From Epithemia pelagica (lineage: Eukaryota > Bacillariophyta > Bacillariophyceae > Surirellales > Surirellaceae), in contig OX337234.1 in assembly GCA_946965045.2 (NCBI GenBank), positions 2,294,001 through 2,358,000 on the forward strand: 64,000 nucleotides of DNA, written 5' to 3'. The notes under the pieces are model-generated. The model was not told the DNA's origin. It did not search any database and was given only the letters and a program-made list of their open reading frames with translations. Each line of letters opens with the position of its first letter. The stretch's first letter is position 1. A program made the translations under genes and the position numbers. Positions 1 to 9,610 of the stretch are shown piece by piece.

Positions 1-684
1 CGACTACTACGACGAAAGACCAACTCGGCAGAGGACCACAACCACCAACCAACAACATCAACCAGAGCTCGCAACACTCCACCAGGCACACCGCCTCCGA
101 CAAAAAGAACCGCCACCCACTTTTCAGACGACGGCAATGACGACGACGAAGATCCTTACAACGACGGCACAGACTGGACACAGGTCGCGACAAACATGGA
201 CCACAGCCACCAATACAATCGGCTCGCACACAAACCTGCGCAAAACGACGACCGCAAACCACCGGCACAACAAAACAGCTTTTCCGCCCTCGCAGAAGAT
301 GAACACTCCCACAACAACAAACGCCACCACGACGAGGACGACGTGGACAGAATGGAGACGGAAGAAGACAACGACGACGCACACTCCCAGTCTCTCATCC
401 CCCCGGACGATCTCGACGACAACGAGGCCCATCCGCAATACTCCGCACCAACAGGACACGAAATAGCACTGATCATGCAGTACGTCCGAAACAACAAACC
501 GTCCCGCACCGCAGAGATGCGAAAATACCTGCAACAAACAAAATCATTCGCGAATGATACCGACGCGGAAGACGCCTGGCGCTATGCTCAGTCTCTGGTT
601 CAGACTAGCAGCTCCAGCGTCGCCGGCTCCCGCACCGGCCATGTGGTCCCGCATGCAACATGGGCCAAAGAGCAAAATGAGTAA
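1..684 (+). CDS. Non-LTR retrotransposon ORF1 (partial, 5' end missing)
   Basis: The frame is open from the first base of the window to TAA at 682-684; the first internal Met is at 196. The visible part is hydrophilic and rich in Asp, Glu, His, Asn, Gln, Ser and Thr. It has an acidic block near 300-430 and a short segment that may be helical near 450-600. I see no CCHC knuckle, RRM or other known ORF1 domain in this portion. It most likely provides the RNA-binding or Gag-like protein of the element. It overlaps ORF2: the ORF2 ATG at 677-679 precedes the ORF1 stop in the string ATGAGTAA, an arrangement suited to termination and re-initiation. Confidence 0.7.
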   Translation, partial: RLLRRKTNSAEDHNHQPTTSTRARNTPPGTPPPTKRTATHFSDDGNDDDEDPYNDGTDWTQVATNMDHSHQYNRLAHKPAQNDDRKPPAQQNSFSALAEDEHSHNNKRHHDEDDVDRMETEEDNDDAHSQSLIPPDDLDDNEAHPQYSAPTGHEIALIMQYVRNNKPSRTAEMRKYLQQTKSFANDTDAEDAWRYAQSLVQTSSSSVAGSRTGHVVPHATWAKEQNE

Positions 685-3600
685 CCAAGAAATCCTTCCT
701 CCGAGACACTGCCCGGTGCCCGACTGCCCATGGCAAGTGCCTCCACAATCCAACAAACCACATGCGTCCCTCAAGGAGCATCTCATCACCACCCACGGGG
801 AAACAAACCCCTCCGACTACATGACCACCAAATACTGCAGCCAACATGGGTTCCACTTGTGTCAAGAATGCGACACACCGACGACAATATTCACAACACA
901 AGGACACCTAAGAACACACATAACAAAAAAACATACTAGAAGTAAAACAAACATGCAACTAGTCCTTACAACCTACCGGAATACAACGCCAGAGATCGAA
1001 AACAACTGGAAGCAAAGCCTTGCCTTCCTGAACCAACTTCGCCCAAGCCCGCCCCCGTTCAGACGGTCCATATGGCACAAGACCAAACCCCCACTCAGGT
1101 CAGAATTTTATGTCACGTATAACAACGTGATAAAATGGGTCCTCGAATCAACGCCGACGTTGGCCCCAGCAATCCTCCGTGATCACACACTACCCAAACA
1201 CGACACCGACTCCAGCCCCCTCTGGAAGCTATTGCTCCTCCTGGAACCATTACTGTTGGCCCCCATCCAAAACACCGTCCACTTGACATACTCCAACGCT
1301 TTCCGTGCCAGACTTTCCCTGCTCAAAACAGGAAGAATCGAGGAACTCTACAACACAATTTGGCACCCAACACCACTGCCGCTCCAACCACAAAACAGAC
1401 AGCACAAGAAAAAACGACAACAGAAACAACGACTGAACACCCACAGCGACGGTCCAAACCTTCCACAGTGGAGACTCACCGCGGCCCAACACACCGCCGA
1501 CCTGGGAAACTACCGAGCAGCACTCAAAAGGCTGACGACGAATACTCCAACAGCAACCTTAACCCCACCAAGAATTGCAAGATGTCAGACAGAACTTTTC
1601 CCAAAACGACGACAACCACCACCTGGTACACGAGCACAAGGCCACACCAACTTACCGCCACCAACAAACCAATACCTGAAGCTAGAAGACAACATGACCG
1701 AACTAGCACTCCGACAAATGAAACCCGGAACGGCATCGGGACCGTTCGCCACATGCACCGACATACTAGCCGCAATGGCATTACATCGAACAACACGAGC
1801 GAAAGACGCCACCAAGCCATACTTCGGAAACATAAAAGCTCTCCTCCAACTGGTGGTGACCGCTCAGGTACCTCCACCGATACAAACATTGCTTGCCAGC
1901 AATTATTTCTTGGCGCTGCACAAAGACATCACCAACCCAGAAAAATTACGACCGATCGGAATTGGAACGGCGATTCGAAGAGTTGCCGCCAAAACAGCTC
2001 TCGTCCATATGACGGACGACATCACGCCACTTCTCCTCAAGGGCGGACAATATGGGATCCAAATCCCAGGCGGGGTCGACTTTGTCGCCCAGACAACCGC
2101 CATGGCGGTCCGGGAATACATCGACAAACACACAGACAACCAAAACACACCAACAGACGACCACAATGACGACCAAAACAACACAAAAACAGCAACAAAC
2201 TCCCCAAGCCGAGCTCTGATTTTGCTTGACTTGACCAACATGTTCAATAACGTGTCGCGCACCGAAGCACGACGAATTCTCTTGTCAGAGGACGCGACTT
2301 GCCCCCTAGTCCCGATCTTTGACCTTCTTTCCAACCATCCTTGCGACTCGTGGTACTTCAACGAAAACCACGAACCACATACACTGCAACAAGAAGAGGG
2401 ATTCCCACAAGGGTGCCCACTTAGCCCATTGTTCTCGTGCTTAGTCCTTCTAGCACTCACGAACCAGTTAAACAAAGAACAAGCAAAACGTGCATCAACA
2501 AGAAAACAGTCAGGAGACATCGGAGACGATAACAAAGGTGGTGTCGCTCATACGGCCTCGATAATGGACGACACATCCGTTTGTCTACCTCATTGTGACC
2601 TACCTTGGTTCCTCTCCCGCTTCCAAGAGCTTGGAGCTCCGCTCGGGATCATCCTCAATCACTCCAAAACCAAAATATTAACAACGACCACCGGCAACAC
2701 GGCCTGCGACACATTGCCCCGCCAAGCACAACAAAAAGTCCAGGAAGCACTATCCTTCCTCTGCCCCGATGAACCAGAACGGGCCGAAATCACCACAGGA
2801 GTCCGTTTCCTCGGACAGCCCATCGGCTCCCACGTATTTGCCAAACAATACATCAGAGAACGGTTAGACAAAATGGTCGACACAATGGATCGTATCAGCC
2901 AACTCCAAAACTTACAGACACAACACACGCTGTACAAATTCTCTTTGGTTGCATCAATCATGCATTTGCTCCCATCCGACATCACCCTTGCCAATCCCGC
3001 AGGCGATCAACGATCAACAATGTGGGACAGCGACACCACGAGACGAACCGACAAACTGACAGCACGCTTCCTCGCCCGTCTCACCTCCACCAGAGACACG
3101 GACGTCAACGAAACAGCGATAATTATTGCGTCACTCCCTCAACGCCTAGGAGGCCTTGGTTACCAAATGGCCTCCTCCGCAGCATACCCGCGATTTCTCA
3201 CTCAGACCGTGAGAGCAATCAAACTTGCGTCGTCCACAGACACACCTATTCCACACGTCCACAGCCGGCCCTTCCTCAACTGGGAAGACTCCACCACATC
3301 AACCATGACCAAATTCCGTAAAGGCCTCTCGCTTTTTGCCCACGAACTGGCAGACAAAGCTCTTTATACCCCATCTCGGTATGACAAAAACACACACAAC
3401 AGTATGATGAACCACATCATGAGAGAACACGCAATCGAAAGACTGTTCACGATAACAGACGCCAACCAACGCATCTTCTTACCTTCACTGCTCTCCCCAC
3501 TCACAAGCATGGTCTTTTCTCTGCCGTTGACAGCCTCCGAATTCCGACTTGAGAACGCGGTCTTCAAAACGGCAATGAAGAGAAAATTACGTCTACCAGT

Positions 3601-4591
3601 TTTCTCCCAAGACCCCAACCAACCGGCTCCTCATTCTTGCAAATGTGCCAAGAAAACCATACTCGACGCACACGGGGACCACTTGTTTTCGTGCAGCGCC
3701 GCCTCAAAGACTCCCCTATCGAACGCGATCAGAGACACCCTTTTTGATGTCCTGCGCCAAATAGCACCAGCAGCAAAAACAGTGGACACAAGTCTGGATG
3801 TCCATATAGAACCGCCTGGATTGGCTCCTCAGCACAACCGAAACATCCGGCCGGCGGACGTCGGTATGCTCCTTCGACAACCACACCGAAACCAGCACTT
3901 TCGATACGCCGCTATCGATATAACAGTCCCCCCTCCACAGAAACCACTGCCCATCCTGGACCCGTCTGACCACGAAAACATTGCCTGTATGGCCTCCAAG
4001 ACGCACCAGGACGCAGCGCGTGACAAATTCTGCCGAGACCCCACCACTGCACAACACCTCTACGACAACGGGGTATACCTCCTCCCCTTTACGGTCGATC
4101 ACCTCGGAGGCTTAGGTTCTTTCGCTGAACACCTGCTTTTCCCCAGTGAACACCAACCACACCTCTTTCATCCGGGCAAACCTCCAACGTGGGACGACCC
4201 ACACTTCGGAAAAAACAGTCTTCGCAGCAGTGCACACCCACAAGCCTTCGCACTCTTTCAGGAAACCACTCACGCCCCGGCCAATCTTCTCACCGCAGCC
4301 AACAAAGAGACAAAAAGATTTTGCTACCCAGAAGCCCATATATACTCGATGGGTCACTTTGCCAAGGCATCCCTCAGCCACGCCATCGTCACAAGCTTGG
4401 CAATCCATGTCAACAACCACATGACAGCCATCCACCAATATCACACCGCCCGACAGAAACGAACGACCCAATTGCAAAATCTTTCACGGCCATTTTTTGC
4501 ACCTATAACTCCAATATACTCCCCGGCCAGCATGGCACACTACCTGCCCACCGCGGCAACCGCCCCACTTCTCTGCGAACTCGCCGCTTAG
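677..4591 (+). CDS. Non-LTR retrotransposon ORF2: zinc fingers, reverse transcriptase, RLE endonuclease
   Basis: I place the start at ATG 677, overlapping the ORF1 stop; the same frame is open back to an ATG at 554. The product is about 1,304 residues. Near the N terminus are C2H2-like fingers (CPVPDCPW with the HLITTHGE helix, then CQECDTP with HLRTHITKKH). The RT core follows: KLRPIGIGTAIRR, the LLDLTNMFNNV block carrying the first catalytic Asp, GFPQGCPLSPLFSC, and MDDT in place of the YADD box near residue 630. The C-terminal third has a Cys/His cluster (CKC, then HGDHLFSC) followed by RPADV and AIDITV, as expected for the PD-(D/E)XK-like endonuclease of R2-type elements. It would nick the target and prime reverse transcription there. 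Clade assignment needs a tree. Confidence 0.88.
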   Translation: MSNQEILPPRHCPVPDCPWQVPPQSNKPHASLKEHLITTHGETNPSDYMTTKYCSQHGFHLCQECDTPTTIFTTQGHLRTHITKKHTRSKTNMQLVLTTYRNTTPEIENNWKQSLAFLNQLRPSPPPFRRSIWHKTKPPLRSEFYVTYNNVIKWVLESTPTLAPAILRDHTLPKHDTDSSPLWKLLLLLEPLLLAPIQNTVHLTYSNAFRARLSLLKTGRIEELYNTIWHPTPLPLQPQNRQHKKKRQQKQRLNTHSDGPNLPQWRLTAAQHTADLGNYRAALKRLTTNTPTATLTPPRIARCQTELFPKRRQPPPGTRAQGHTNLPPPTNQYLKLEDNMTELALRQMKPGTASGPFATCTDILAAMALHRTTRAKDATKPYFGNIKALLQLVVTAQVPPPIQTLLASNYFLALHKDITNPEKLRPIGIGTAIRRVAAKTALVHMTDDITPLLLKGGQYGIQIPGGVDFVAQTTAMAVREYIDKHTDNQNTPTDDHNDDQNNTKTATNSPSRALILLDLTNMFNNVSRTEARRILLSEDATCPLVPIFDLLSNHPCDSWYFNENHEPHTLQQEEGFPQGCPLSPLFSCLVLLALTNQLNKEQAKRASTRKQSGDIGDDNKGGVAHTASIMDDTSVCLPHCDLPWFLSRFQELGAPLGIILNHSKTKILTTTTGNTACDTLPRQAQQKVQEALSFLCPDEPERAEITTGVRFLGQPIGSHVFAKQYIRERLDKMVDTMDRISQLQNLQTQHTLYKFSLVASIMHLLPSDITLANPAGDQRSTMWDSDTTRRTDKLTARFLARLTSTRDTDVNETAIIIASLPQRLGGLGYQMASSAAYPRFLTQTVRAIKLASSTDTPIPHVHSRPFLNWEDSTTSTMTKFRKGLSLFAHELADKALYTPSRYDKNTHNSMMNHIMREHAIERLFTITDANQRIFLPSLLSPLTSMVFSLPLTASEFRLENAVFKTAMKRKLRLPVFSQDPNQPAPHSCKCAKKTILDAHGDHLFSCSAASKTPLSNAIRDTLFDVLRQIAPAAKTVDTSLDVHIEPPGLAPQHNRNIRPADVGMLLRQPHRNQHFRYAAIDITVPPPQKPLPILDPSDHENIACMASKTHQDAARDKFCRDPTTAQHLYDNGVYLLPFTVDHLGGLGSFAEHLLFPSEHQPHLFHPGKPPTWDDPHFGKNSLRSSAHPQAFALFQETTHAPANLLTAANKETKRFCYPEAHIYSMGHFAKASLSHAIVTSLAIHVNNHMTAIHQYHTARQKRTTQLQNLSRPFFAPITPIYSPASMAHYLPTAATAPLLCELAA

Positions 4592-4612
4592 AAGTTCCCC
4601 CAAACACTAGAG

Positions 4613-4634
4613 CGTAAAATAAAATAAAAAAAAG
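4613..4634 (+). other. A-rich 3' tail of the non-LTR element
   Basis: After the ORF2 stop and about 20 bp of 3' UTR comes TAAAATAAAATAAAAAAAAG, a mixed TAAAA/poly-A tail of the kind left by target-primed reverse transcription. It ends about 7 bp upstream of the next gene's first ATG (4641). Confidence 0.75.
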
Positions 4635-4640
4635 AGACTA

Positions 4641-5459
4641 ATGGCATTATCCATATTCCCACCGATGATCTCACTGCGAAGATCATCTCCATTCTTTCTC
4701 AATCTCCTTTTGTCACTTTCTCGTGATGTTCTGTTATCTGTGCCCGATGACAACTCATGGTCAGCATCAGATACTCAACAATTCTTGCAAAGTGCCAAGG
4801 TCTCAGGGGTGTCGAAGGTGGGATTTTTGCGACATGGAAAAACTGGGCCAACTCCTGAAAATGGAGCTGATTTCGACCGACAGTTGACGGAAGAAGGCCG
4901 AGAACAAGCGACGGCCGCTGGACAAGCGTTTGGGAAAAGTCTTCTTCCTTTTCATAGTACTCTGCTTGCTTCTCCCGCTCCAAGAACTATGGATACTGCA
5001 AAGCTTTTCCTGGACTCTTCTGGTGGGTTGGAAAACATTCGAATTGAGCCAGTGCAATGGCTCTATGACGGAGCAATGCAACCAGAGGGAAGTGCGCTAT
5101 TTCGGAAACTTGGATATGCTCCTTTGGATGATTACGTGAACAGCGCAGACAAAGATGACCGTGAATCATCTCGAAAGGTATTGGGCAGCTACGCGTATTC
5201 TGCAATGAGGAGCATTTTGGAGACACTTCTTGCTGCTGAACGTGAATCTGCTGAAGGAGAAAATACTGGAGGAAAGGTTCTTTGGGTTGTAGGTCATGCG
5301 ATTTATCTGCCTTCTGTTGCACTGCAGGTTGCTCTACTGGCAAATTGCGATGAATCTTCCACAGATCTGATACTTTCCACTTCGACAAGAGAAGCGGAAG
5401 GTTTCCTTGTCGATTTAGAAGAGGCTAGCGTTAAGTCTTTGTCACGAGAAATGGTATAG
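4641..5459 (+). CDS. Histidine phosphatase family protein (phosphoglycerate mutase-like)
   Basis: This intronless ORF of 272 residues shows the two signatures of the histidine phosphatase superfamily. FLRHGKTG (about residue 63) carries the phospho-accepting His, and VVGHAIYLP (about residue 215) carries the second catalytic His. LTEEGREQA and LASPAPRTMDTA fit the core between them. This looks like the small SixA/phosphoglycerate-mutase-like branch; the substrate cannot be told from sequence. Residues 1-35 are hydrophobic or basic and could be a targeting peptide. Met1 lies only about 7 bp after the tail of a retrotransposon, so the native 5' UTR and possibly the native start were displaced; Met9 (4665) is an alternative. 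It converges with atpC, 150 bp apart. Confidence 0.85.
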   Translation: MALSIFPPMISLRRSSPFFLNLLLSLSRDVLLSVPDDNSWSASDTQQFLQSAKVSGVSKVGFLRHGKTGPTPENGADFDRQLTEEGREQATAAGQAFGKSLLPFHSTLLASPAPRTMDTAKLFLDSSGGLENIRIEPVQWLYDGAMQPEGSALFRKLGYAPLDDYVNSADKDDRESSRKVLGSYAYSAMRSILETLLAAERESAEGENTGGKVLWVVGHAIYLPSVALQVALLANCDESSTDLILSTSTREAEGFLVDLEEASVKSLSREMV

Positions 5460-5609
5460 ATCAATTTAGTGGTGCTACATGTGAATGCTTTTACTAGCTG
5501 CTTGTCCTTACACGACCGCGTGGACAGCTAACGCAAGCTGACTCCCTTTTCCGAAGGGTCATATGAAGCCTATCTTGGGCACTTTACAGTCCTTCATTTC
5601 ATCGTTTGT

Positions 5610-6889
5610 TTAGTTTTCTAGCGCAGTTGCTCCGGCCACAATTTCAAGAATTTCCTGGGTGACAGCTGCCTGACGAGCACGGTTGTATTCCAAACTCAAC
5701 TTCTTGGCAAGATCTCCAGCGTTGTCACTTGCACTCTGCATCGATTGCATACGGGCGGCAAGCTCGGAGGCAACAGATTCTTGGAGACAACGGAGGATTT
5801 GTCCGTTCAAGTAAAGAGGGAGGATGGAGTTGACAATCTGGACAGGGTCCTGTTCGAAGATCATGTCGTTAGGGAATTCTTGTGGTTCCGCAACTTCCAA
5901 CTCCTTGCGTTCGACAGCAAAGTCGCCAGAGGCAGTGGTGAGTTCAAAGACCTCGTCACCTTTGGCGGTGATTTCAGAGGCCGAGAAGGGGACCAAAGTA
6001 CGGACACTAGGGTTGGAAGCAATCAAGGAAACAAACTTGGTGTACATCAATTCGATGGCATCAGTTTCTCCAGAGAGGAAAGTGTTAAGAAGTTCTTCAG
6101 AGATGGCAAGGGCCTCCTTGGAGTTGGGGTTTTGACCGGTCTCAAAAGTTTTTCGGATGGGGTAGTTACGGCGGGAGAAATATTGAATACCTTTCTTTCC
6201 AACAAGAACCATATCGCACTCGACTCCAGAATCTTTGAGTTCCTTGAAACGAGCCTCGGCCTTCTTGATCATGAAAGCGTTGTATCCTCCGCACAAACCA
6301 CGGTCACCAGTAATGCAGCAAATTGTAACCTTTTTGACCTCACGTTGAGTCAAAAGGGGAAGATCAATAGCTTCACCGCCAAGACGGGAGATCAAGCCTC
6401 CAAAAACTGATTGGAGGGTTTCAGAGAAAGGCCGAGTAGCAAGCACGGCATCCTGGGCACGACGCACTTTCGCGGCGGCGACAAGTTTCATTGCCATGGT
6501 AATCTTTTTCGTGTTTTTCACACTGGTAATTCGGTCACGAATGGCTGCATGAGCAAGAGAAACAGATGAGATGTAAGCCTTCCATCAGTGAGCGATTTCA
6601 ACAATTTTATGGAGGTAAGGCGCCGCGATTTCCTCTCAGCTTCGAGCGCTTCACCATGGTAACGACTGAAAAAGATGGGGTGCGTACGTGTATTGCACAC
6701 ACAAAGTACTAACAATACCATATGCAGACACGTACCGTTTGCCTTTCCGTCGTGAACAACGGTGGCTTGGCGAGTGCGATGAGAATCCGAAACATCAGCA
6801 GTATTCACGGAGATTGCCTTTCTGAAGACATTAGGAGATGTAAAGGCGGTGGCAACAGCCAAGAGAGAGGCAAAGCAGAAGACCTTCAT
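5610..6889 (-). CDS. atpC: Plastid ATP synthase CF1 gamma subunit precursor (2 exons)
   Basis: CDS = complement(5610..6544, 6736..6889), 362 residues. The gamma subunit is the rotating shaft of the thylakoid F1 motor. Exon 1 encodes a signal peptide (MKVFCFASLLAVATA) followed by FTSPNVF. This is the Phe-containing cleavage motif of secondary red plastids, followed by a transit-like stretch. The intron (6545-6735, donor GTACGT, acceptor TCATGCAG) joins in phase 1 and yields AIRDRITSVKNTKKIT, the conserved gamma N terminus. The C-terminal helix (LSLEYNRARQAAVTQEI) is also typical. The segment where green-plant gamma has its redox disulfide (CDxNGxCV) is short and has no cysteine pair, so thiol regulation of the plant type is not expected. 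Confidence 0.95.
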
Positions 6890-7678
6890 GGTGGCAGAGA
6901 GTTTGAGGACTTGAAGGCGTAAAGTTGGGCACAAATTGTCTGCATTTTCGGGGTTCAAATAGAGCCTCCATAGGGTTATCGATATAAGGTAAGTACGTCA
7001 CCGCGTACTACGTACTAGCACACGGAGGATCGACAAAGACCCCCATGAACACGGTGGCAGCAGATGTGCTATCGCGACAAAAAACAACTGGGAGCGAGCT
7101 CGGAGTGCGTGCTGGAGCGTTCTCGTGGACATACAAACGTGGGAGAGATAGGATTGGCTAGGTAGTGTTTATCCTGTCGCTGAACTCAACATCAAGCCAA
7201 GGGACGCTTGTCCTACGTCATGGGGAAAACAGTACAACCCAGCGTAGTAAAAGGATTGCGTCAAATGCCCAGTGACATACGCTGCAAAGTACAAAAAATC
7301 GGACTGTTCTACTATTTGCTCCTATTGTACGTGTCCATACTTCTTTCTCCGTCCAGCCGAAACGCGACCGCACACGAAACAATCCTAAATGTGCAATGTG
7401 CATGTGCGAGCGAGTACACGCTAATCATGACTGGCTTGCTTTCATTCATACTATTTTGTGCGATCTTTACGCGATCTCAATAATGAGCTTCGATCTGAAT
7501 CGCTGACGTGTCCATCGTCATTCGTCTTGTCAGTTTTCTCAGAGCCATCACAAAAAATACTACGAGTAATCACATTAATCGCATCTGAAGAACAGATACT
7601 CCTTGGAGTACTTGAGACGTAGATATTCGGAAAGCTGCCACCTACTCGACCAATAATTTGTAAAATCAAAGGACAACC
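6890..7678. other. Intergenic region between divergent atpC and ferredoxin-like gene
   Basis: No convincing ORF is present; those that occur lack homology-like features. The region must hold both promoters. I see ACGTCA/TGACGT-like cores (near 6998 and 7213) that resemble bZIP sites, and an imperfect palindrome TACTCCTTGGAGTA at 7597-7610. No RNA gene is recognisable. Confidence 0.5.
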
Positions 7679-8093
7679 ATGGTGAAGGTATCTGTGATTG
7701 CCGTGATGCTTTTGGCTATGAGCTTCTTCGATGGCTCGATTGCCTTCACCCTGGCCCCTCAGAGTCTTGTCCGAAAACCAGTTTCCTTGGATATGACTGT
7801 TTTGGCATACGGATCAAAGAAGAAGGATTTTAAGGAAGGCAGCCCCATGAGTACCGCTGTGAAGCAACTGGGCGTCCCAGTGAAGTATTCATGCAAAAAG
7901 TAAGGCTTCGCGGTTGATATCCTTTTATGGCATGACTGCTTTCTCACCTTTTGTGTATTCATTCCATAGAGGTGACTGTGCTACTTGTCAAATTTCACTT
8001 GCTGGACGGTACTGCAAACCTTGCGTTGCAAAGGTCCCAACAGCACCAAGACTTAAGTCTCTGCAGGAGAAAGGCCTGGAAATCCGAGTTTAG
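7679..8093 (+). CDS. Small [2Fe-2S] ferredoxin-like protein, secreted/plastid-targeted (2 exons)
   Basis: CDS = join(7679..7899, 7970..8093), 114 residues; the intron has donor GTAAGG and acceptor CATAG. Met1 sits in AACCATGG. The N terminus is a signal peptide ending in GSIAF|TLAP, a plastid-type cleavage site. After the splice the protein reads YSCKKGDCATCQISLAGRYC and then KPCVAKVP. Thus the CX4CX2C loop of plant-type ferredoxins is present, and a later Cys may serve as fourth ligand. The domain is abbreviated: the N-terminal beta strands and the usual long spacer to the fourth Cys are shortened compared with photosynthetic ferredoxins of about 95 residues. It is an electron carrier or cluster-binding protein by inference only. 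Confidence 0.8.
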
Positions 8094-8342
8094 AAAGCGC
8101 CTTTAGACATTTGATCCAGCAGATGAGAGACTGCGTTTTCTTTCAACACCAAGGAGAAACATCACCAAGACAACTTATTCTATTCGATTGACGTTATAGC
8201 AGAGAGTTGAGTAATCTCGGAAGTGTGACAGGATACGCAGTTTTCTTTGAGTTAGTTTTATCTTCACCACTGTTACATATCTTCGCATGACAGATAATCA
8301 CCAAGCATATTTGTAGCCATCAAACATTTGCAACAACGAAAT

Positions 8343-9610
8343 TTAGCGTTCACAGTTCATTTCTCTATCGGAGCTTGTATCCGCACAGAAGAATCTATCT
8401 CTTCCTTCGTCATCATATAATACACGAACTGCACCACCGACAACGATAGTACTTGGAGGCTTGACTTTATACTGGTCAGCCAATTCTGCAATATTCGACA
8501 TTTCACCCACAACTGTGCGTTGATTGGGACACCCTGCCCGCTCCACAATCGCCACTGGTGTGTCAGATGGATACCCTGCCAGTGACATCAATCGTTGGGA
8601 GAGTTCCTTCAACCGTCCCACGGCCATTAAGAAGACAATTGTTTGTTCCTTAAAGAGGGGTAAGTAGTAGTATCAGCATTTTCTCTCCAACGGATTATCA
8701 ACTAACCTTGTGATACTTGATCAGATCGGGTGATGTGCCGTCCCGACCGTACCCGGTGCACATGACAACCTGATTCGAGACACCTCTATGGGTGACTGGT
8801 ATGTTACCCAAGAGAGGTGCGGAGAATGCTGCCGATACGCCCTACCCAGAGCAGAGAACAAAGAAAAGAGTATTCAGAGCTTCTGCAACAGGAGCAATTG
8901 AGGAAACGATGTGTTTCTGTCTGTAGACCTACCGGTATGACAGTGGGTTCCACCCCGAATTCTCGAAACTTTAAGACTTCTTCTCCCCCTCTACCAAACA
9001 CAAAAGGATCACCAATTTTAAGTCGAATGACATGACGTCCTTGATTCAGCCCTTGATAGCACCACCAATAAATTTCTTCTTGGGCCAAATCGGCACATCC
9101 AGGAAGCTTTCGGGCCACCTTGATTTCAGGTGCCTCTATCAGATCCAATATTTCTTGTGAGACAAGGCGATCGACAACAACCAATGCATTTTCTTTCGTA
9201 GCGGTGTCGGTCAAAAGGCGATAAGCCGACACTGTTAACAGGTTTGGATCACCTGGGCCGGATCCAAGTAAGGTGATCTTTCCACCATTCGGCAGCTGGT
9301 TGGGAAGAGGCCGCTCCCTCGATTCACTGAGAGGTGGAAGGTCTGAACTTAAAGGCACGCCCCACTCGTTTTCTTCCACGGAGGATTTTAATTTTGCCCA
9401 TTGTCGACTATCTGCTCTCGACCAGAAAAATGATGTTTCATGGACAGGTCTTCTTGAAAGCTCAGGCCGCACGGAGCTCTTTCTGCGACACAAGAAGCTT
9501 GTCAATGCTCCAACTGGCGAGATAGATGCCAATAGGAGCAGTATAACTCGATTGAATCTGCATATCCACCGTATCTTGAGAGTCATGGTGGGATGGATTC
9601 TTTTGGGCAC
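8343..9610 (-). CDS. Uroporphyrinogen-III C-methyltransferase, plastid (3 exons)
   Basis: CDS = complement(8343..8648, 8707..8841, 8933..9610), up to 372 residues. The enzyme transfers two methyls from S-adenosylmethionine to uroporphyrinogen III, giving precorrin-2 for siroheme (nitrite and sulfite reductase). Visible motifs are LLGSGPGDPNLLTVSA (SAM site), VVVDRLVS, RLKIGDPFVFGRGGEE, VIPGVSAA formed across intron 1, THRG, and VFLMAVGR after intron 2. All splices are phase 0. The N terminus has a hydrophobic signal (VILLLLASISPVGA) followed by LTSF. Met9 (MTLKIRW) may be the real start. Only the methyltransferase domain is present, without the CysG dehydrogenase/ferrochelatase part. Confidence 0.92.

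Larger units (their letters stand above)
1..4634 (+). mobile_element. Non-LTR retrotransposon (RLE type), 5'-truncated by window
   Basis: The element contains two overlapping ORFs: an acidic, disordered ORF1 and an ORF2 with N-terminal zinc fingers, a reverse transcriptase and a C-terminal Cys-His/restriction-like endonuclease. This order is that of the R2-like (RLE-encoding) non-LTR superclade. There is no apurinic-type endonuclease domain. The 3' UTR after the ORF2 stop is only about 20 bp and ends in an A-rich tail (4614-4633, TAAAA units). The 5' end lies outside the window, so full length, target site and any target-site duplication are unknown. The ORFs are intact, which suggests a young copy. 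The exact clade is inferred from domain order only. Confidence 0.85.

Noticed and set aside
124-537. Minus-strand frames antisense to the non-LTR element (also 1903-2535, 3716-4102, 4112-4477)
   Set aside because: They are shadows created by the biased composition of the element; no starts, domains or splice signals support them.
5745-6410. Plus-strand 221-codon frame opposite atpC
   Set aside because: Antisense to a well-supported conserved gene; no independent signature.
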